Source: Opitutia bacterium (GTDB lineage: Bacteria > Verrucomicrobiota > Verrucomicrobiia > Opitutales > Opitutaceae). Taken from it: a stretch of 64,000 nt of DNA. The notes under the pieces are model-generated. The model made no database searches. It saw nothing but the letters and a program-made list of their open reading frames with translations, and was not told where the DNA came from. Location: contig JACRHS010000032.1 in NCBI GenBank assembly GCA_016217595.1, positions 1 through 64,000 on the forward strand. The letters run 5' to 3'. The translations under genes and the position numbers were made by a program. Below, piece by piece: positions 34,513 to 42,956 of this stretch. Position 1 is the stretch's first letter, and each line of letters starts with the position of its first letter.

Positions 34513-36612
34513 ATGAACATGAAGGCTATTCTCCGACTGTTTCTCGCCTGGTTGGGTCTGGCGGCGTGTGCGCGGGCCGACGAAGGCATGTGGCTCTACA
34601 ACAATGCACCGCGCGCGCAGATCAAGGCGCGCTACGGCTTCGAGGTTACCGACGCGTGGCTCGATCATCTCCGGCTGGCCTCCGTACGTTTCAACAGCGG
34701 CGGCTCGGGTTCGTTCGTGAGCGCCGACGGCCTGGCCATTACCAACCATCACGTGGGCGCCGATGCGTTGCAGAAGATGAGCTCCGAGAAAAACAACTAC
34801 CTGCGCGATGGTTTCTACGCCCGCACCGCCGCCGAGGAAATCAAGTGCGTCGATCTCGAGCTCAACGTCCTGCAATCGATCGAGGACGTGACGGCGCGCG
34901 TCAACGCCGCCGTGCCCGCCACCGCCACCGGCGACGAAGCTGCCGCCGCCCGCCGCAAAATCACCGCCGAGATCGAGCGCGAGTCGCGCGAGAAAACCGG
35001 CCTGCGCAGCGATGTCGTCACGCTCTATCAGGGCGGCCAGTACCACCTTTACCGCTTCAAGCGTTACACCGACATCCGCCTCGTCTTCGCGCCCGAGCAG
35101 CAGATCGCGTTCTACGGCGGCGATCCCGACAACTTCGAGTACCCGCGTTACGATTTGGATGTCTGCCTGTTTCGCGTCTACGAAAACGACCAGCCCGTGC
35201 GCCCGGCGCATTACCTGAAATGGTCACCCGTCGGCGCGCAGGACGGCGAGCTCGTCTTCGTCTCCGGTCATCCGGGCCGCACCAGCCGCCTGCTCACGGT
35301 CGCCGAACTCGAATACCTGCGCGACAACAGTCTGCCCTACACGCTCATGCTTCTGAAACGCCGCGAGGTGTTGCTCACCGCGTGGGGCGCGCGCCACGAG
35401 GAAAATGCCCGCCGGGTGCGCGATGCGCTCTTCAGCGTGCAGAACTACCGCAAGGTCCGCGACGGCGAACTCGCCGCATTGCAGGACCCCGCCGTCATGG
35501 ACGCGAAGCGCACCGCCGAAAAAGCGTTTCAACAGAAGCTCGCCGGTCCGGGCGGCTCGGCCGACGCGCTCGCCGCCTACACGAAAATCGCCGCGGCCAC
35601 GCAGGAAATCGGACGGTATGCCCTGCGTTACCGGCTGCTCGAAGGCGACCGCCGCAACATATTTAGCGCGCCCCAGGGGCTCACCTCCGAGTCGTTTGGC
35701 ATCGCGCGCACCCTCCTGCGCGCCGCCGAGGAGCGGGCGAAACCCAATGGCGAACGCCTCAAGGAATACGCCGACGCCAAACGCGAGTCGTTCGAGTTGG
35801 AACTGTTTTCCGACAAGCCGATTTATACCGACTACGAAATCATCTCGCTCGCCGACGCGCTCGCGTTTCTCGCCGAGCAGCTCGGCTACAACGACGCCAC
35901 CGTCGTCAAAATGCTCGCTGGCAAGTCGCCGCGCGCGCGGGCGGCGGAGTTGATCAACGGCACGCAAGTGCGCTCCGTCGAGTTTCGCCGGAAGCTTTAC
36001 GCCGGCGGCAGCGATGCCGTGAAAACCGCGCGCGATCCCATGATCGAACTCGCACGGCTGATCGACGCCGAAGCGCGCGGCTTGCGCAAGACCCTGGAGA
36101 CGCAGGACGAGATCAAGCAGCAGGCGCAGGGTGCCATCGCGCGCGCGCGTTTCGCGTTGGAGGGCACGAGCAACTATCCCGACGCGACCTTCACGCTGCG
36201 GCTCAGCTATGGCGCGGTGCGCGGCTACGACGAAGATGGCAAATTCATCCCGGCGCTCACCAATTTCGCCGGGCTCTACGAGCGCAGCGCCAGCCAGCAC
36301 AACCGGCCGCCGTTCGACCTGCCGCCGCGCTGGAGCGAACGCAAAGCCGCGCTCAACCTCGCCACGCCGTTCAACTTTGTGAGCACGTGCGACATCATCG
36401 GCGGCAACTCCGGGAGCCCGACCGTCAACCGCGCGGGCGAGTTCGTCGGCATCATCTTCGACGGCAATCTCCAGTCGCTCGTCGGCAGCTTCGCGTATGA
36501 AGACGTGTACAACCGCGCCCTCAGCGTGCACAGCGCCGCGATCATCGAATCGCTGCGCAAGATCTACGACGCCCCCGCCCTCGCCGACGAGTTGCTCAAC
36601 GGCAAACGCTAA
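34513..36612 (+). CDS. S46-family dipeptidyl-peptidase (DPP7/DPP11 type)
   Basis: Protein of 699 aa with a signal peptide (MNMKAILRLF... to ARA, about 22 residues), so exported to the periplasm. The catalytic His is in AITNHHVG (residue about 80) and the Ser in IIGGNSGSPTVNRAGEFVG; the family's usual Cys after the His pair is Val here. The family removes dipeptides from peptides. The residue after NLQSLV is Gly, as in DPP7 rather than the Arg of DPP11, which would favour non-acidic substrates; this inference rests on family memory. Convergent with the sigma-factor gene, overlapping 4 nt. Confidence 0.93.
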   Translation: MNMKAILRLFLAWLGLAACARADEGMWLYNNAPRAQIKARYGFEVTDAWLDHLRLASVRFNSGGSGSFVSADGLAITNHHVGADALQKMSSEKNNYLRDGFYARTAAEEIKCVDLELNVLQSIEDVTARVNAAVPATATGDEAAAARRKITAEIERESREKTGLRSDVVTLYQGGQYHLYRFKRYTDIRLVFAPEQQIAFYGGDPDNFEYPRYDLDVCLFRVYENDQPVRPAHYLKWSPVGAQDGELVFVSGHPGRTSRLLTVAELEYLRDNSLPYTLMLLKRREVLLTAWGARHEENARRVRDALFSVQNYRKVRDGELAALQDPAVMDAKRTAEKAFQQKLAGPGGSADALAAYTKIAAATQEIGRYALRYRLLEGDRRNIFSAPQGLTSESFGIARTLLRAAEERAKPNGERLKEYADAKRESFELELFSDKPIYTDYEIISLADALAFLAEQLGYNDATVVKMLAGKSPRARAAELINGTQVRSVEFRRKLYAGGSDAVKTARDPMIELARLIDAEARGLRKTLETQDEIKQQAQGAIARARFALEGTSNYPDATFTLRLSYGAVRGYDEDGKFIPALTNFAGLYERSASQHNRPPFDLPPRWSERKAALNLATPFNFVSTCDIIGGNSGSPTVNRAGEFVGIIFDGNLQSLVGSFAYEDVYNRALSVHSAAIIESLRKIYDAPALADELLNGKR

Positions 36613-38105
36613 TTAGCTTTCTGGGAGCGCTCCTTCTCGATCCTCCGCTCAAGGACGGACTTTTCTCGCTGCGTCTTGGCGTAGGGCCGGAGCAGCGTTG
36701 GGTCGATGGGGCGTTGGCCTGGATGGTCGACCAGGAATGCACGTGACATGTCGTGCATCGCCGACGCGCCATAGGAAGTGCTCCCATGACCACGGGGGCC
36801 GATCACGTAATCTTGATCGAAATCCTCATCGATCGCGCTGCGTCGGGTGATGATCACGTCACCACCCATCCGCACATTGCTTACGGCGCTAGCGGGGGCG
36901 ACCATGTACTGTTGCCAAATGGCCGGGCTGATCGGTCGTTCAAGGTAGGGCTGAAGCTGGGCCACGTCGGTGGGAAATTGATCGCCATGATCCTGGAGAT
37001 ATTTCCGCAGTGCCGGCTGAACCAGACCAACAAATTTTTTAATCGCGGAATCCCGTAACTTCGCCATGGCGCGGCGATAATCCTCCAGGGTTTTCAGTTC
37101 GCCCTTGGTTGCGTCCAACCAGTCTTCCTCGGTGGCGAATTCGATTTCGGGGATGCTGAGCTCGGGATATTGCTGGAGCATCTCTCGGAGTTGGTTGGCG
37201 CGTTCCTGCCATGATTTAGCCGGGCTGCGGTTGAGTTCAGCCACCTGCGATTGTAACCGTTCGAACTCGGCCGGTATTGCGGCCAGGCTGGTAGTTGGCC
37301 GGGGAGTTTTTGCCTGCAGTTGGGCATTCGCTGCCCGCAGTTGTCCGATCTCGCGTTGTTGGTAAATCAGCCCCGCGGTGCCGGCGACAAGGACGGCTGT
37401 GACCACGCTAGTTTTGATGAGGGATGTGCTCATAAAGAAGGTCAGGCCGGCGCCCACGGCGGCAGTCATGGCGCCTGTCGAAATGGCCGCCGCAAGTCCC
37501 GGTGGCGTGGCGGTGATCGCGTGGCTGCTGAGCGCGCCGCCCAAGGCCGCCGCGGTCGAGACGACGCCGCGGCGGGCCAGCGCGGCGCGCAGGGCGTCGA
37601 GGGCGCGCTCCACGCGCATGCGCACGGCGTTTTCGCTCAGAGAGAGCTGCGCGCCGATATCGCCATAGCTCCGGTTCTCGAAGAATCGCAGCAGCACGGC
37701 GGTGCGATCTTCTTCTTTCAGTTGCAGCATGGCCTCGTCGATGGCCGGGCGCAGGTGTTCCCAATCGGCTGCAGTGGGTGAGTCATCGACGGGGTCGGGC
37801 ATGGCGTGGGCCTCGCGTTCGCGGCACCAGCGCCGCTGTTCAGAACGCCGCAGCTTGGCGGCGACGTGGTGGGTGGATGTGTAGAGCCAGCCGCTGAGCG
37901 CGGGGTGGCGGCGCAGGCCGCCGGCTTTGCGGGCGAGCAGCGTGAAGACCGCTTGCGTCACCTCTTGCGCGCGGTGCGGGTCGCCACCGACTTGGCGCAG
38001 CGCGGCCGAGTAAACCAAGGGGAGATACCGCTGCACCAGCGCGGTGAAGGCTGGCTCGGACCGGGCCTCAAGATAAAGGCGGAGTAATTCGGCGTCTGGT
38101 TGCAT
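36609..38105 (-). CDS. ECF sigma factor fused to membrane and C-terminal domain
   Basis: Protein of 498 aa. Residues 1-175 are a complete ECF sigma factor: region 2 (FTALVQRYLPLVYSAALRQV, QEVTQAVFTLLARKA) and region 4 (LLRFFENRSYGDIGAQLSLS, AVRMRVERALDALR). This continues into hydrophobic segments (about 178-245, including LIKTSVVTAVLVAGTAGLIY), a coiled-coil (QLRAANAQLQAK), and a 200-residue extracytoplasmic part rich in charged residues. It appears to be a one-protein sensor-regulator. It is 72 nt below dnaX. Confidence 0.85.
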   Translation of the reverse strand: MQPDAELLRLYLEARSEPAFTALVQRYLPLVYSAALRQVGGDPHRAQEVTQAVFTLLARKAGGLRRHPALSGWLYTSTHHVAAKLRRSEQRRWCREREAHAMPDPVDDSPTAADWEHLRPAIDEAMLQLKEEDRTAVLLRFFENRSYGDIGAQLSLSENAVRMRVERALDALRAALARRGVVSTAAALGGALSSHAITATPPGLAAAISTGAMTAAVGAGLTFFMSTSLIKTSVVTAVLVAGTAGLIYQQREIGQLRAANAQLQAKTPRPTTSLAAIPAEFERLQSQVAELNRSPAKSWQERANQLREMLQQYPELSIPEIEFATEEDWLDATKGELKTLEDYRRAMAKLRDSAIKKFVGLVQPALRKYLQDHGDQFPTDVAQLQPYLERPISPAIWQQYMVAPASAVSNVRMGGDVIITRRSAIDEDFDQDYVIGPRGHGSTSYGASAMHDMSRAFLVDHPGQRPIDPTLLRPYAKTQREKSVLERRIEKERSQKAN

Positions 38106-38177
38106 GCGGACTCATCTATTAATCCCCGACGACGACGGAACCGCACAAAAATTCGTCGTCCGCAAAAAACTCGGCAA

Positions 38178-39775
38178 TCAGACCGCCAGGTCTTTTTTCC
38201 GCACGCGCGTCACACGGACGAATTTCGCCCGGAACAGGTCTTCCAGGACATCGCGAATCTCGGGCGAAATTTTTTCGACGAGGTCGTTGAGGGGCGGCAG
38301 GGCGCTTTTCTCCTCAGCCTCCTCGACGGCCGCCAGTGCGGCGGCCATGTCGACGCCCTCGTCGCCGCGTTCGCGGGCTTCCGCCAAGTAGGCCGCTTCG
38401 GCTTCGTCGCTGGGCAGAGATGGGGCATCGGCCTCGGGCAGGGCCGGACGCGATTCAAGCGGAGCGCTGGCGGCGGCCGCGGCGGGGCGGCGCACGTTGG
38501 GCGTCGCGTCGCGGTCCAGCGCGGGCGGGGGAACGTAGGTCGATTTGCGCAGGCGTTCGGCAGCCTGCACGGTGCCCCACGTCGCGTTCAGCCGGGCCTC
38601 AAGTCGTTCGATCAGGGCTTTTTTTTTGAGCCGTCGGTCTCCGCTGCGTTGGCGGGGAGTTCGTCGGCCAGCGCGGAGATTTCCTTGATTAGGCTGTCGA
38701 TGGCGCGCGCGCGGCTCGCCTCGACGGCTTTGAGCAGGGTGACCTCGAAATTGATTTTTTCGGCGAGACCGAGCTTCACGCCGCCTTCGCCTTCGCGCAG
38801 CGCATCCAGCAGGCGTGTGATCTGTTCGGTCGTCAGCGGCGTGCCGCCGAGCATTTCGGTGCGTCCACCCTTGGCGATGGCGTCGAGCAGCGCCTGGCGC
38901 ACCAGTGCCTGAAGATCGCTGAGCAAGCGCACGAGGTCGCGGCCGCTGGCGTCGCATTCGTCCACCAACGCCACGAGCCGGGCATGGTCGCCGGTGGCGA
39001 GCGTGCCGGCGAGCGCGGCGATTTTTTCGGCGGCGACAAGGCCGTAGACATCGAGCACGTCGGGCTCGGTGATCTCGGTGCCGCAGAACGAAATCATCTG
39101 GTCGAAGATCGATTGGGCGTCGCGCATGCCGCCGTCGGCGAGGCGGGCGATGCAGGCGAGCGCCTCGGGGGTGACGTTTACTTTTTCTTCCGCGGCGATC
39201 TTGGCCAGCCGTTGCACGATGAGCTCGGGCGGGATCGGCTTGAGGTCGAAGCGCTGGCAGCGGGAGACGATCGTCGGCAGCACCTTCTGCGGATCGGTCG
39301 TGGCGAAGACGAATTTCACATGGGCCGGCGGCTCTTCGAGCGTCTTGAGCAGCGCGTTGAACGCGGCGGCCGAGAGCATGTGCACTTCGTCGATGATGTA
39401 GATTTTGAACTTACCCTGCGCTGGGGAGTACTGGACGGTCTCGCGCAAATCGCGGACCTGGTCGACGCCGTTGTTGGACGCGCCGTCGATCTCGATCACG
39501 TCGAGGAACGAGCCGTCGGCGATGGCCTGGCAGGCGGGATCGGCGGGATCGAAGTCGGCCTTGGGACCGCCGGTGCAGTTGAGGGCCTTGGCGAAGATGC
39601 GCGCGGTGGAGGTTTTGCCGGTGCCGCGCGGGCCGACGAAGAGGTAGGCGTGGGCGATCCGGTCCCGGGCGATGGCGTTTTTCAGCGTGCGCACCACGTG
39701 GTCCTGCCCGACGACGTCGTCAAACGTCTGCGGGCGCCACTTGCGGGCGATGACTTGATATCCGGGTGAAGCCAC
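38178..39775 (-). CDS. dnaX: DNA polymerase III subunit tau (product of -1 frameshift)
   Basis: Full-length tau, about 532 aa, read from 39775 to the A-run at 38627-38619 and then in the -1 frame to 38178. After the shift the sequence continues [15 protein letters not shown], a typical tau helix, and ends [20 protein letters not shown]. Tau binds DnaB and the polymerase core in the clamp loader. The frame change is supported by the perfect A-AAA-AAG slip site and the sensible sequence on both sides. The product ratio and mechanism are inferred, not measured. GTG start; the upstream codons overlap the SRP RNA side. Confidence 0.75.
38612..39775 (-). CDS. dnaX: DNA polymerase III subunit gamma (unshifted product)
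   Basis: Protein of 387 aa made if no frameshift occurs. It is the AAA+ clamp loader subunit: Walker [13 protein letters not shown], zinc-site Cys in LNCTGG and [11 protein letters not shown], sensor/SRC region [12 protein letters not shown], and [24 protein letters not shown]. It ends GSKKKP directly at the slip site, where a TGA follows. In E. coli the short form arises from frameshifting; here the short form is the in-frame product, the reverse. The start is taken as GTG at 39775 ([13 protein letters not shown]), since the longer frame is not homologous. Confidence 0.92.
   Translation of the reverse strand: MASPGYQVIARKWRPQTFDDVVGQDHVVRTLKNAIARDRIAHAYLFVGPRGTGKTSTARIFAKALNCTGGPKADFDPADPACQAIADGSFLDVIEIDGASNNGVDQVRDLRETVQYSPAQGKFKIYIIDEVHMLSAAAFNALLKTLEEPPAHVKFVFATTDPQKVLPTIVSRCQRFDLKPIPPELIVQRLAKIAAEEKVNVTPEALACIARLADGGMRDAQSIFDQMISFCGTEITEPDVLDVYGLVAAEKIAALAGTLATGDHARLVALVDECDASGRDLVRLLSDLQALVRQALLDAIAKGGRTEMLGGTPLTTEQITRLLDALREGEGGVKLGLAEKINFEVTLLKAVEASRARAIDSLIKEISALADELPANAAETDGSKKKP
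38618..38642 (-). promoter_or_regulatory. Programmed -1 frameshift / slippage site in dnaX
   Basis: The minus strand has nine As followed by G, giving A AAA AAG in the zero frame, the same heptamer as E. coli dnaX. A GGAG lies 11 nt upstream of the A-run, a possible internal Shine-Dalgarno enhancer. The in-frame TGA comes two codons after the slip. Nine As could also cause transcriptional slippage, as reported for Thermus dnaX. Confidence 0.75.
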
Positions 39776-39824
39776 GAGGCAGGTTAGACCAAATCGAACG
39801 GCGGAGAGCGCAAATAAAAAAAGT

Positions 39825-39920
39825 GGCCAGGCACTCCACGGCACTAGGAGGACGTCGTTACCGTTGCTACCTTCCGGTCCTGGCGGAGTTCACGCGCCTG
39901 CCCATGCATGGCACCTGGCC
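39825..39920 (-). ncRNA. ffs: Signal recognition particle RNA, small bacterial type
   Basis: 96 nt whose ends pair (GGCCAGG at the 5' end, CCTGGCC at the 3' end). The conserved apex is present: CCAGGACCGGAAGGTAGCAA matches the SRP helix-8 consensus (GGUCAGGUCCGGAAGGAAGC AGC) including the GGAA tetraloop-bearing segment. On the minus strand it is followed by ACTTTTTTTATTT, a terminator-like tail. It binds Ffh for membrane targeting of nascent proteins. It is 49 nt upstream of dnaX, a neighbourhood known in other bacteria. Confidence 0.95.
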
Positions 39921-40050
39921 GTCGCGGAACATGGGCGGCAGCAGGCGCGGCGCAAGCTGTATTTCGCAGTATTAAAAACGCGCGTTGCTGGCAGGGTGCG
40001 GCGCAGCGCGTTTCGGTGCCGGACGGCCGGGCGAGACATGGGCCTTGCCC

Positions 40051-40533
40051 TCAGGACTTCGGTGCGGGCGTGGGAGCAGGCGCGGGGGCTGCTGCCGGAG
40101 GCGGCGTGGCGGGACGGTTGACCGGCGTGGGCTTTTTTGGCGCGCCCATCATGAGGTCTTCGACGCGTTTGCGTTGCAGCCAGCGGATGTCTTCAAACTT
40201 GGTGCGTTGCTCTTCCGTGAGGATGGGGAGGATCTCGTTGTTGGTGCGTTCGAGAATGTCCATCGTCTCGCGGTAATTCTTTTTGCGCAGCCGGCGGATT
40301 TCCTCGGCGGCGCGGTTGAGCACCGGTTTCACCTGGCCTTTTTGGGCTTCGTCGAGGCTGAGCTCGGTGACGAAGCGGCGCATCTGCCCGAGCACCCATT
40401 GTTGCTCGGGGATGGTCTGTTGCATGACCCGCGGTTTCCGGGCGGTGAAGCGCAGCGTCAGGAAGCCGCCGGCCACGGCGCCGGCAACAAAGATGCCCGT
40501 GAAGACCAAGGCGATTTTCCAGGGCTTGTTCAT
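40051..40533 (-). CDS. Membrane-anchored Spy/CpxP-like helical protein
   Basis: Protein of 160 aa. N-terminal membrane helix (IALVFTGIFVAGAVAGGFL) then a helical domain with RRFVTELSLDEAQKGQVKPV and LPILTEEQRTKFEDI, like the LTxxQ repeats of periplasmic Spy/CpxP/CnrX proteins, and a Pro/Ala tail. These sense or chaperone periplasmic stress. Third gene of an operon headed by an ECF sigma factor, which suggests a regulator role for it and its 100-aa neighbour. Confidence 0.78.
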   Translation of the reverse strand: MNKPWKIALVFTGIFVAGAVAGGFLTLRFTARKPRVMQQTIPEQQWVLGQMRRFVTELSLDEAQKGQVKPVLNRAAEEIRRLRKKNYRETMDILERTNNEILPILTEEQRTKFEDIRWLQRKRVEDLMMGAPKKPTPVNRPATPPPAAAPAPAPTPAPKS

Positions 40534-40535
40534 CG

Positions 40536-40838
40536 TCAGGAGCCGAGGTCGAGCACTTCGGCGATGGGATCGCGCAGTTCGGTCTCTTCGGTGAAGGCGC
40601 TGGCGAGGGCGGTGTAATTGGCGGCGACGCTCACGAGCATCAGCACCACGGCGACCCCGAGGGCGCGGAAAGAGAAACGCTCCATCATGATGCCGAGCGA
40701 CGGACGGGGCGCGGTCATGGCGAGGGCGGCCACGCGGGTGGCGAAGCCGTAGGGCGCGGAGGTGTCGCGGGTGTCGGGCAATTGGCGGGCGGCGGCGGTG
40801 AGGCGGTCCCAAGGATTGGGTTGGCGGGTCGGGTTCAT
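40536..40838 (-). CDS. Small membrane protein, possible anti-sigma
   Basis: Protein of 100 aa with one membrane helix (FRALGVAVVLMLVSVAANYTA) and an N-terminal cytosolic part beginning MNPTRQPNPWDRLTAAARQL. No family recognised. Its start overlaps the sigma stop (TAATG), so it is translationally coupled to the ECF sigma gene; the position fits an anti-sigma factor, but it is too short to contain the classical zinc anti-sigma fold, and no HxxxCxxC motif is seen. Confidence 0.7.
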   Translation of the reverse strand: MNPTRQPNPWDRLTAAARQLPDTRDTSAPYGFATRVAALAMTAPRPSLGIMMERFSFRALGVAVVLMLVSVAANYTALASAFTEETELRDPIAEVLDLGS

Positions 40839-41425
40839 TATCGTTCCTTACGTTGTAGTTCTAAAAAGAGTTTTTGCAGTTTCCGGCGCGCGCGGAAAGC
40901 GCGGACTTTGATGAGGGAGTTGTTCCAGCCGGTGATCGTGCTGATCTCGGCGATGGTTTTCTGTTCGAGGTCGAGGAGCTGGAGGACGAGCCGGTCGGCG
41001 GGTTTGAGCTGATCGAGGAGTTTGTGCACCAGCTCGTGAGCTGCGAGGGTGTCGTCGGGCCCGCGGTCACTTTCGTTGGTCAACACGGCGTCGAGCACAT
41101 CGGCTTCGTTTTCGGAAAGATCGGCCCAGCGAAATTCCGGGCGGCGTTTTTGCGCGCGCAGGTGATCGATGCAGGTGGTCACGGCGATGCGCGACACCCA
41201 GTGCGGGAAGGGGACGGCGCCTTGGTACTGTTCGAGTCGCGAGAACATTTTCATGAACACCTCTTGAGCGAGGTCCTCCTCGGCGACACGGCGGGGCAGA
41301 TGGGCGCGGACGATGCGTATGACCAACGGATACAGGTGCTCGACCAGCTCCCGGGCAGCCAATTGATCACTCCGGCGCACTCGTTGGAGGCAGCCGACCA
41401 GATCAAAGGCTGTTTCGTCAGACAT
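40838..41425 (-). CDS. ECF-type RNA polymerase sigma factor
   Basis: Protein of 195 aa. Region 2: LVEHLYPLVIRIVRAHL, AEEDLAQEVFMKMFSRLEQY, and VSRIAVTTCIDHLRAQKRR. Region 4: LKPADRLVLQLLDLEQKTIAEISTITGWNNSLIKVRAFRARRKLQK. A free-standing ECF factor in contrast to the membrane-fused one at 36.6 kb. It is first of a three-gene operon with a small membrane protein and a Spy-like protein. Confidence 0.93.
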   Translation of the reverse strand: MSDETAFDLVGCLQRVRRSDQLAARELVEHLYPLVIRIVRAHLPRRVAEEDLAQEVFMKMFSRLEQYQGAVPFPHWVSRIAVTTCIDHLRAQKRRPEFRWADLSENEADVLDAVLTNESDRGPDDTLAAHELVHKLLDQLKPADRLVLQLLDLEQKTIAEISTITGWNNSLIKVRAFRARRKLQKLFLELQRKER

Positions 41426-41564
41426 GGGTCGATGGAAGTGGCGTCATACACGATAGGCAAGACGTGCCTGCGGGGGGCAGGTTACAATTCTAACCGGCCG
41501 GCGGGCGGGGGCGGAGCGCCTGCTTTCGCTTGGCGAGTCGCTAGATACGGCTATGGTGCGCCCC

Positions 41565-41837
41565 ATGATCGTCATTCGCCGCATGGTCGACCGGCACCAA
41601 GCCTACACGGCGGTGTTTCTGCCGGGCGAGCCGGCGAAGATCTTCCCCACCAGCGATCAAGAGCACGCGCGAATCCTCCAGATTTATAAACAGGACCGGC
41701 CTTATGCGGATGTGCTCAACGATTTTGCCGACTATGGTTTAGGCGGTGAAGCCGGGCCGGTGGGGGCGGCCACGCCAGGGCGGGCACTGGGCGGTGGCGG
41801 CCACGCGCTCAGTAATCGTCCATCACCTGCCACATGA
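41565..41837 (+). CDS. Small hypothetical protein
   Basis: Protein of 90 aa. The first ~60 residues (VIRRMVDRHQAYTAVFLPGE, then IFPTSDQEHARILQIYKQDR) look like real coding sequence; the end is Gly/Ala-rich and overlaps the convergent gene at 41809. No family recognised. An in-frame ATG at 41553 is an alternative start. Confidence 0.45.
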   Translation: MIVIRRMVDRHQAYTAVFLPGEPAKIFPTSDQEHARILQIYKQDRPYADVLNDFADYGLGGEAGPVGAATPGRALGGGGHALSNRPSPAT

Positions 41838-42183
41838 CCCAGCTAAAGCCGGAGGTGAACAGGAGCACGCCGGAGAAGCCGTAGATGACGGTGACAGCAT
41901 TGATGCTGGTCAGGCCGACGCTCCCGACGATCACGAGATTGCCCAACACAAGGCACAGCCAGAAATCGCGTTTGCGGCGGGAGCGCCGCGGGGGCGGTGG
42001 CGTGACTTCGTAGAGCCCGGCGGCTTTTTCGCGCTGCTGGTTGGCGTGAAGGATCGCGTGTACGTCGTTCTCCGGGGCTGTCGGAGTGCCGGTCGCGTTG
42101 ACCATCGTGAACTTCGCCGTGCCGAGTTTGAGGGGCGGATGCGGCGGCTCGTCCTCTGGCAACAGCGATTCGGGCGTGCTCAC
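41809..42183 (-). CDS. Small two-helix membrane protein
   Basis: Protein of 124 aa. Two membrane helices near the C-terminus (FWLCLVLGNLVIVGSVGLTS and VIYGFSGVLLFTSGFSWVMW) after a soluble proline-rich N-terminus. Starts with GTG (STPESLLPEDEPP) because the longer frame would run through the ACT gene. No family recognised. It lies 10 nt downstream of the ACT-domain gene. Confidence 0.6.
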   Translation of the reverse strand: MSTPESLLPEDEPPHPPLKLGTAKFTMVNATGTPTAPENDVHAILHANQQREKAAGLYEVTPPPPRRSRRKRDFWLCLVLGNLVIVGSVGLTSINAVTVIYGFSGVLLFTSGFSWVMWQVMDDY

Positions 42184-42193
42184 GGACGGAAGC

Positions 42194-42724
42194 TTACGGT
42201 GTCGGCGGGCGCAGTTGCACGTCGACCATGAGATCGGCGGCGATCTTCTCCAGGTCGACGCGCAGAGCGGCGAGCTGGGTCGTGGGCGGGATGCGCACGG
42301 TGGCGCGGGCTTGGAAAAGCATCGAGCCGTCCATCGGCGCGCTGACGCATTCCGAGGCAAATTCCTCCACGTTCACGCCGTGGGCGGCGAGCACGCCGGA
42401 CACCTGGCTGACGATGCCGGGGCGATCCTGACCCACGAGGTCGAGCTGGACCACCGTGCCGGCGGGCACCGGTGCGCTGGCGGCGCCCTCGGTGTGGACG
42501 ACGACGCGCAGGCCCTGGGATTCCAACGCTTGTAACGCGGTCGCCAGCGCGGCGACTTGCGCGGTGGGCACTTCGGCGCGGGCGAGGCCGGCGAACTGGC
42601 CGCCGAGCCGGCACATGCGGCTTTCGAGCCAGTTGCCGCCGTGTTCGGTGACGCGCGCGGCGAGCAGTTGCACGAGGCCGGGGCGGTCGGCCCCGATGAT
42701 GGTCATGACGAGGGTCGCGAGCAT
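42194..42724 (-). CDS. Two-ACT-domain protein (GcvR-like)
   Basis: Protein of 176 aa with two ACT domains: residues about 4-85 (VMTIIGADRPGLVQLLAARV, GGNWLESRMCRLGGQFAG) and about 94-176 (VVQLDLVGQDRPGIVSQVSG). ACT domains bind amino acids. The arrangement matches GcvR, which restrains GcvA to repress the glycine cleavage operon, but no gcv gene is nearby, so this is a family assignment only. Confidence 0.85.
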   Translation of the reverse strand: MLATLVMTIIGADRPGLVQLLAARVTEHGGNWLESRMCRLGGQFAGLARAEVPTAQVAALATALQALESQGLRVVVHTEGAASAPVPAGTVVQLDLVGQDRPGIVSQVSGVLAAHGVNVEEFASECVSAPMDGSMLFQARATVRIPPTTQLAALRVDLEKIAADLMVDVQLRPPTP

Positions 42725-42956
42725 GCGGCGAAGGTGGGGCGGGGCGGGCGGTTGGGCAATCCCGCAAACGACCGCCAGGCGGGTTTGTCACCGAAAGCCA
42801 TGGCGCGGCGTGCGGTGACCTGTGCTATCGGGCGCGCCCTTGGCCGACGCAGCAGGGCTGCGATATTGTCCGGCGTCGCAGCGTCGCTGCCGCCAGCGCC
42901 TACCCGCAGTGGGCGCGGCGTTCCAAAGTATCCATCGCCCTCGTTCCTTCTCTGCC

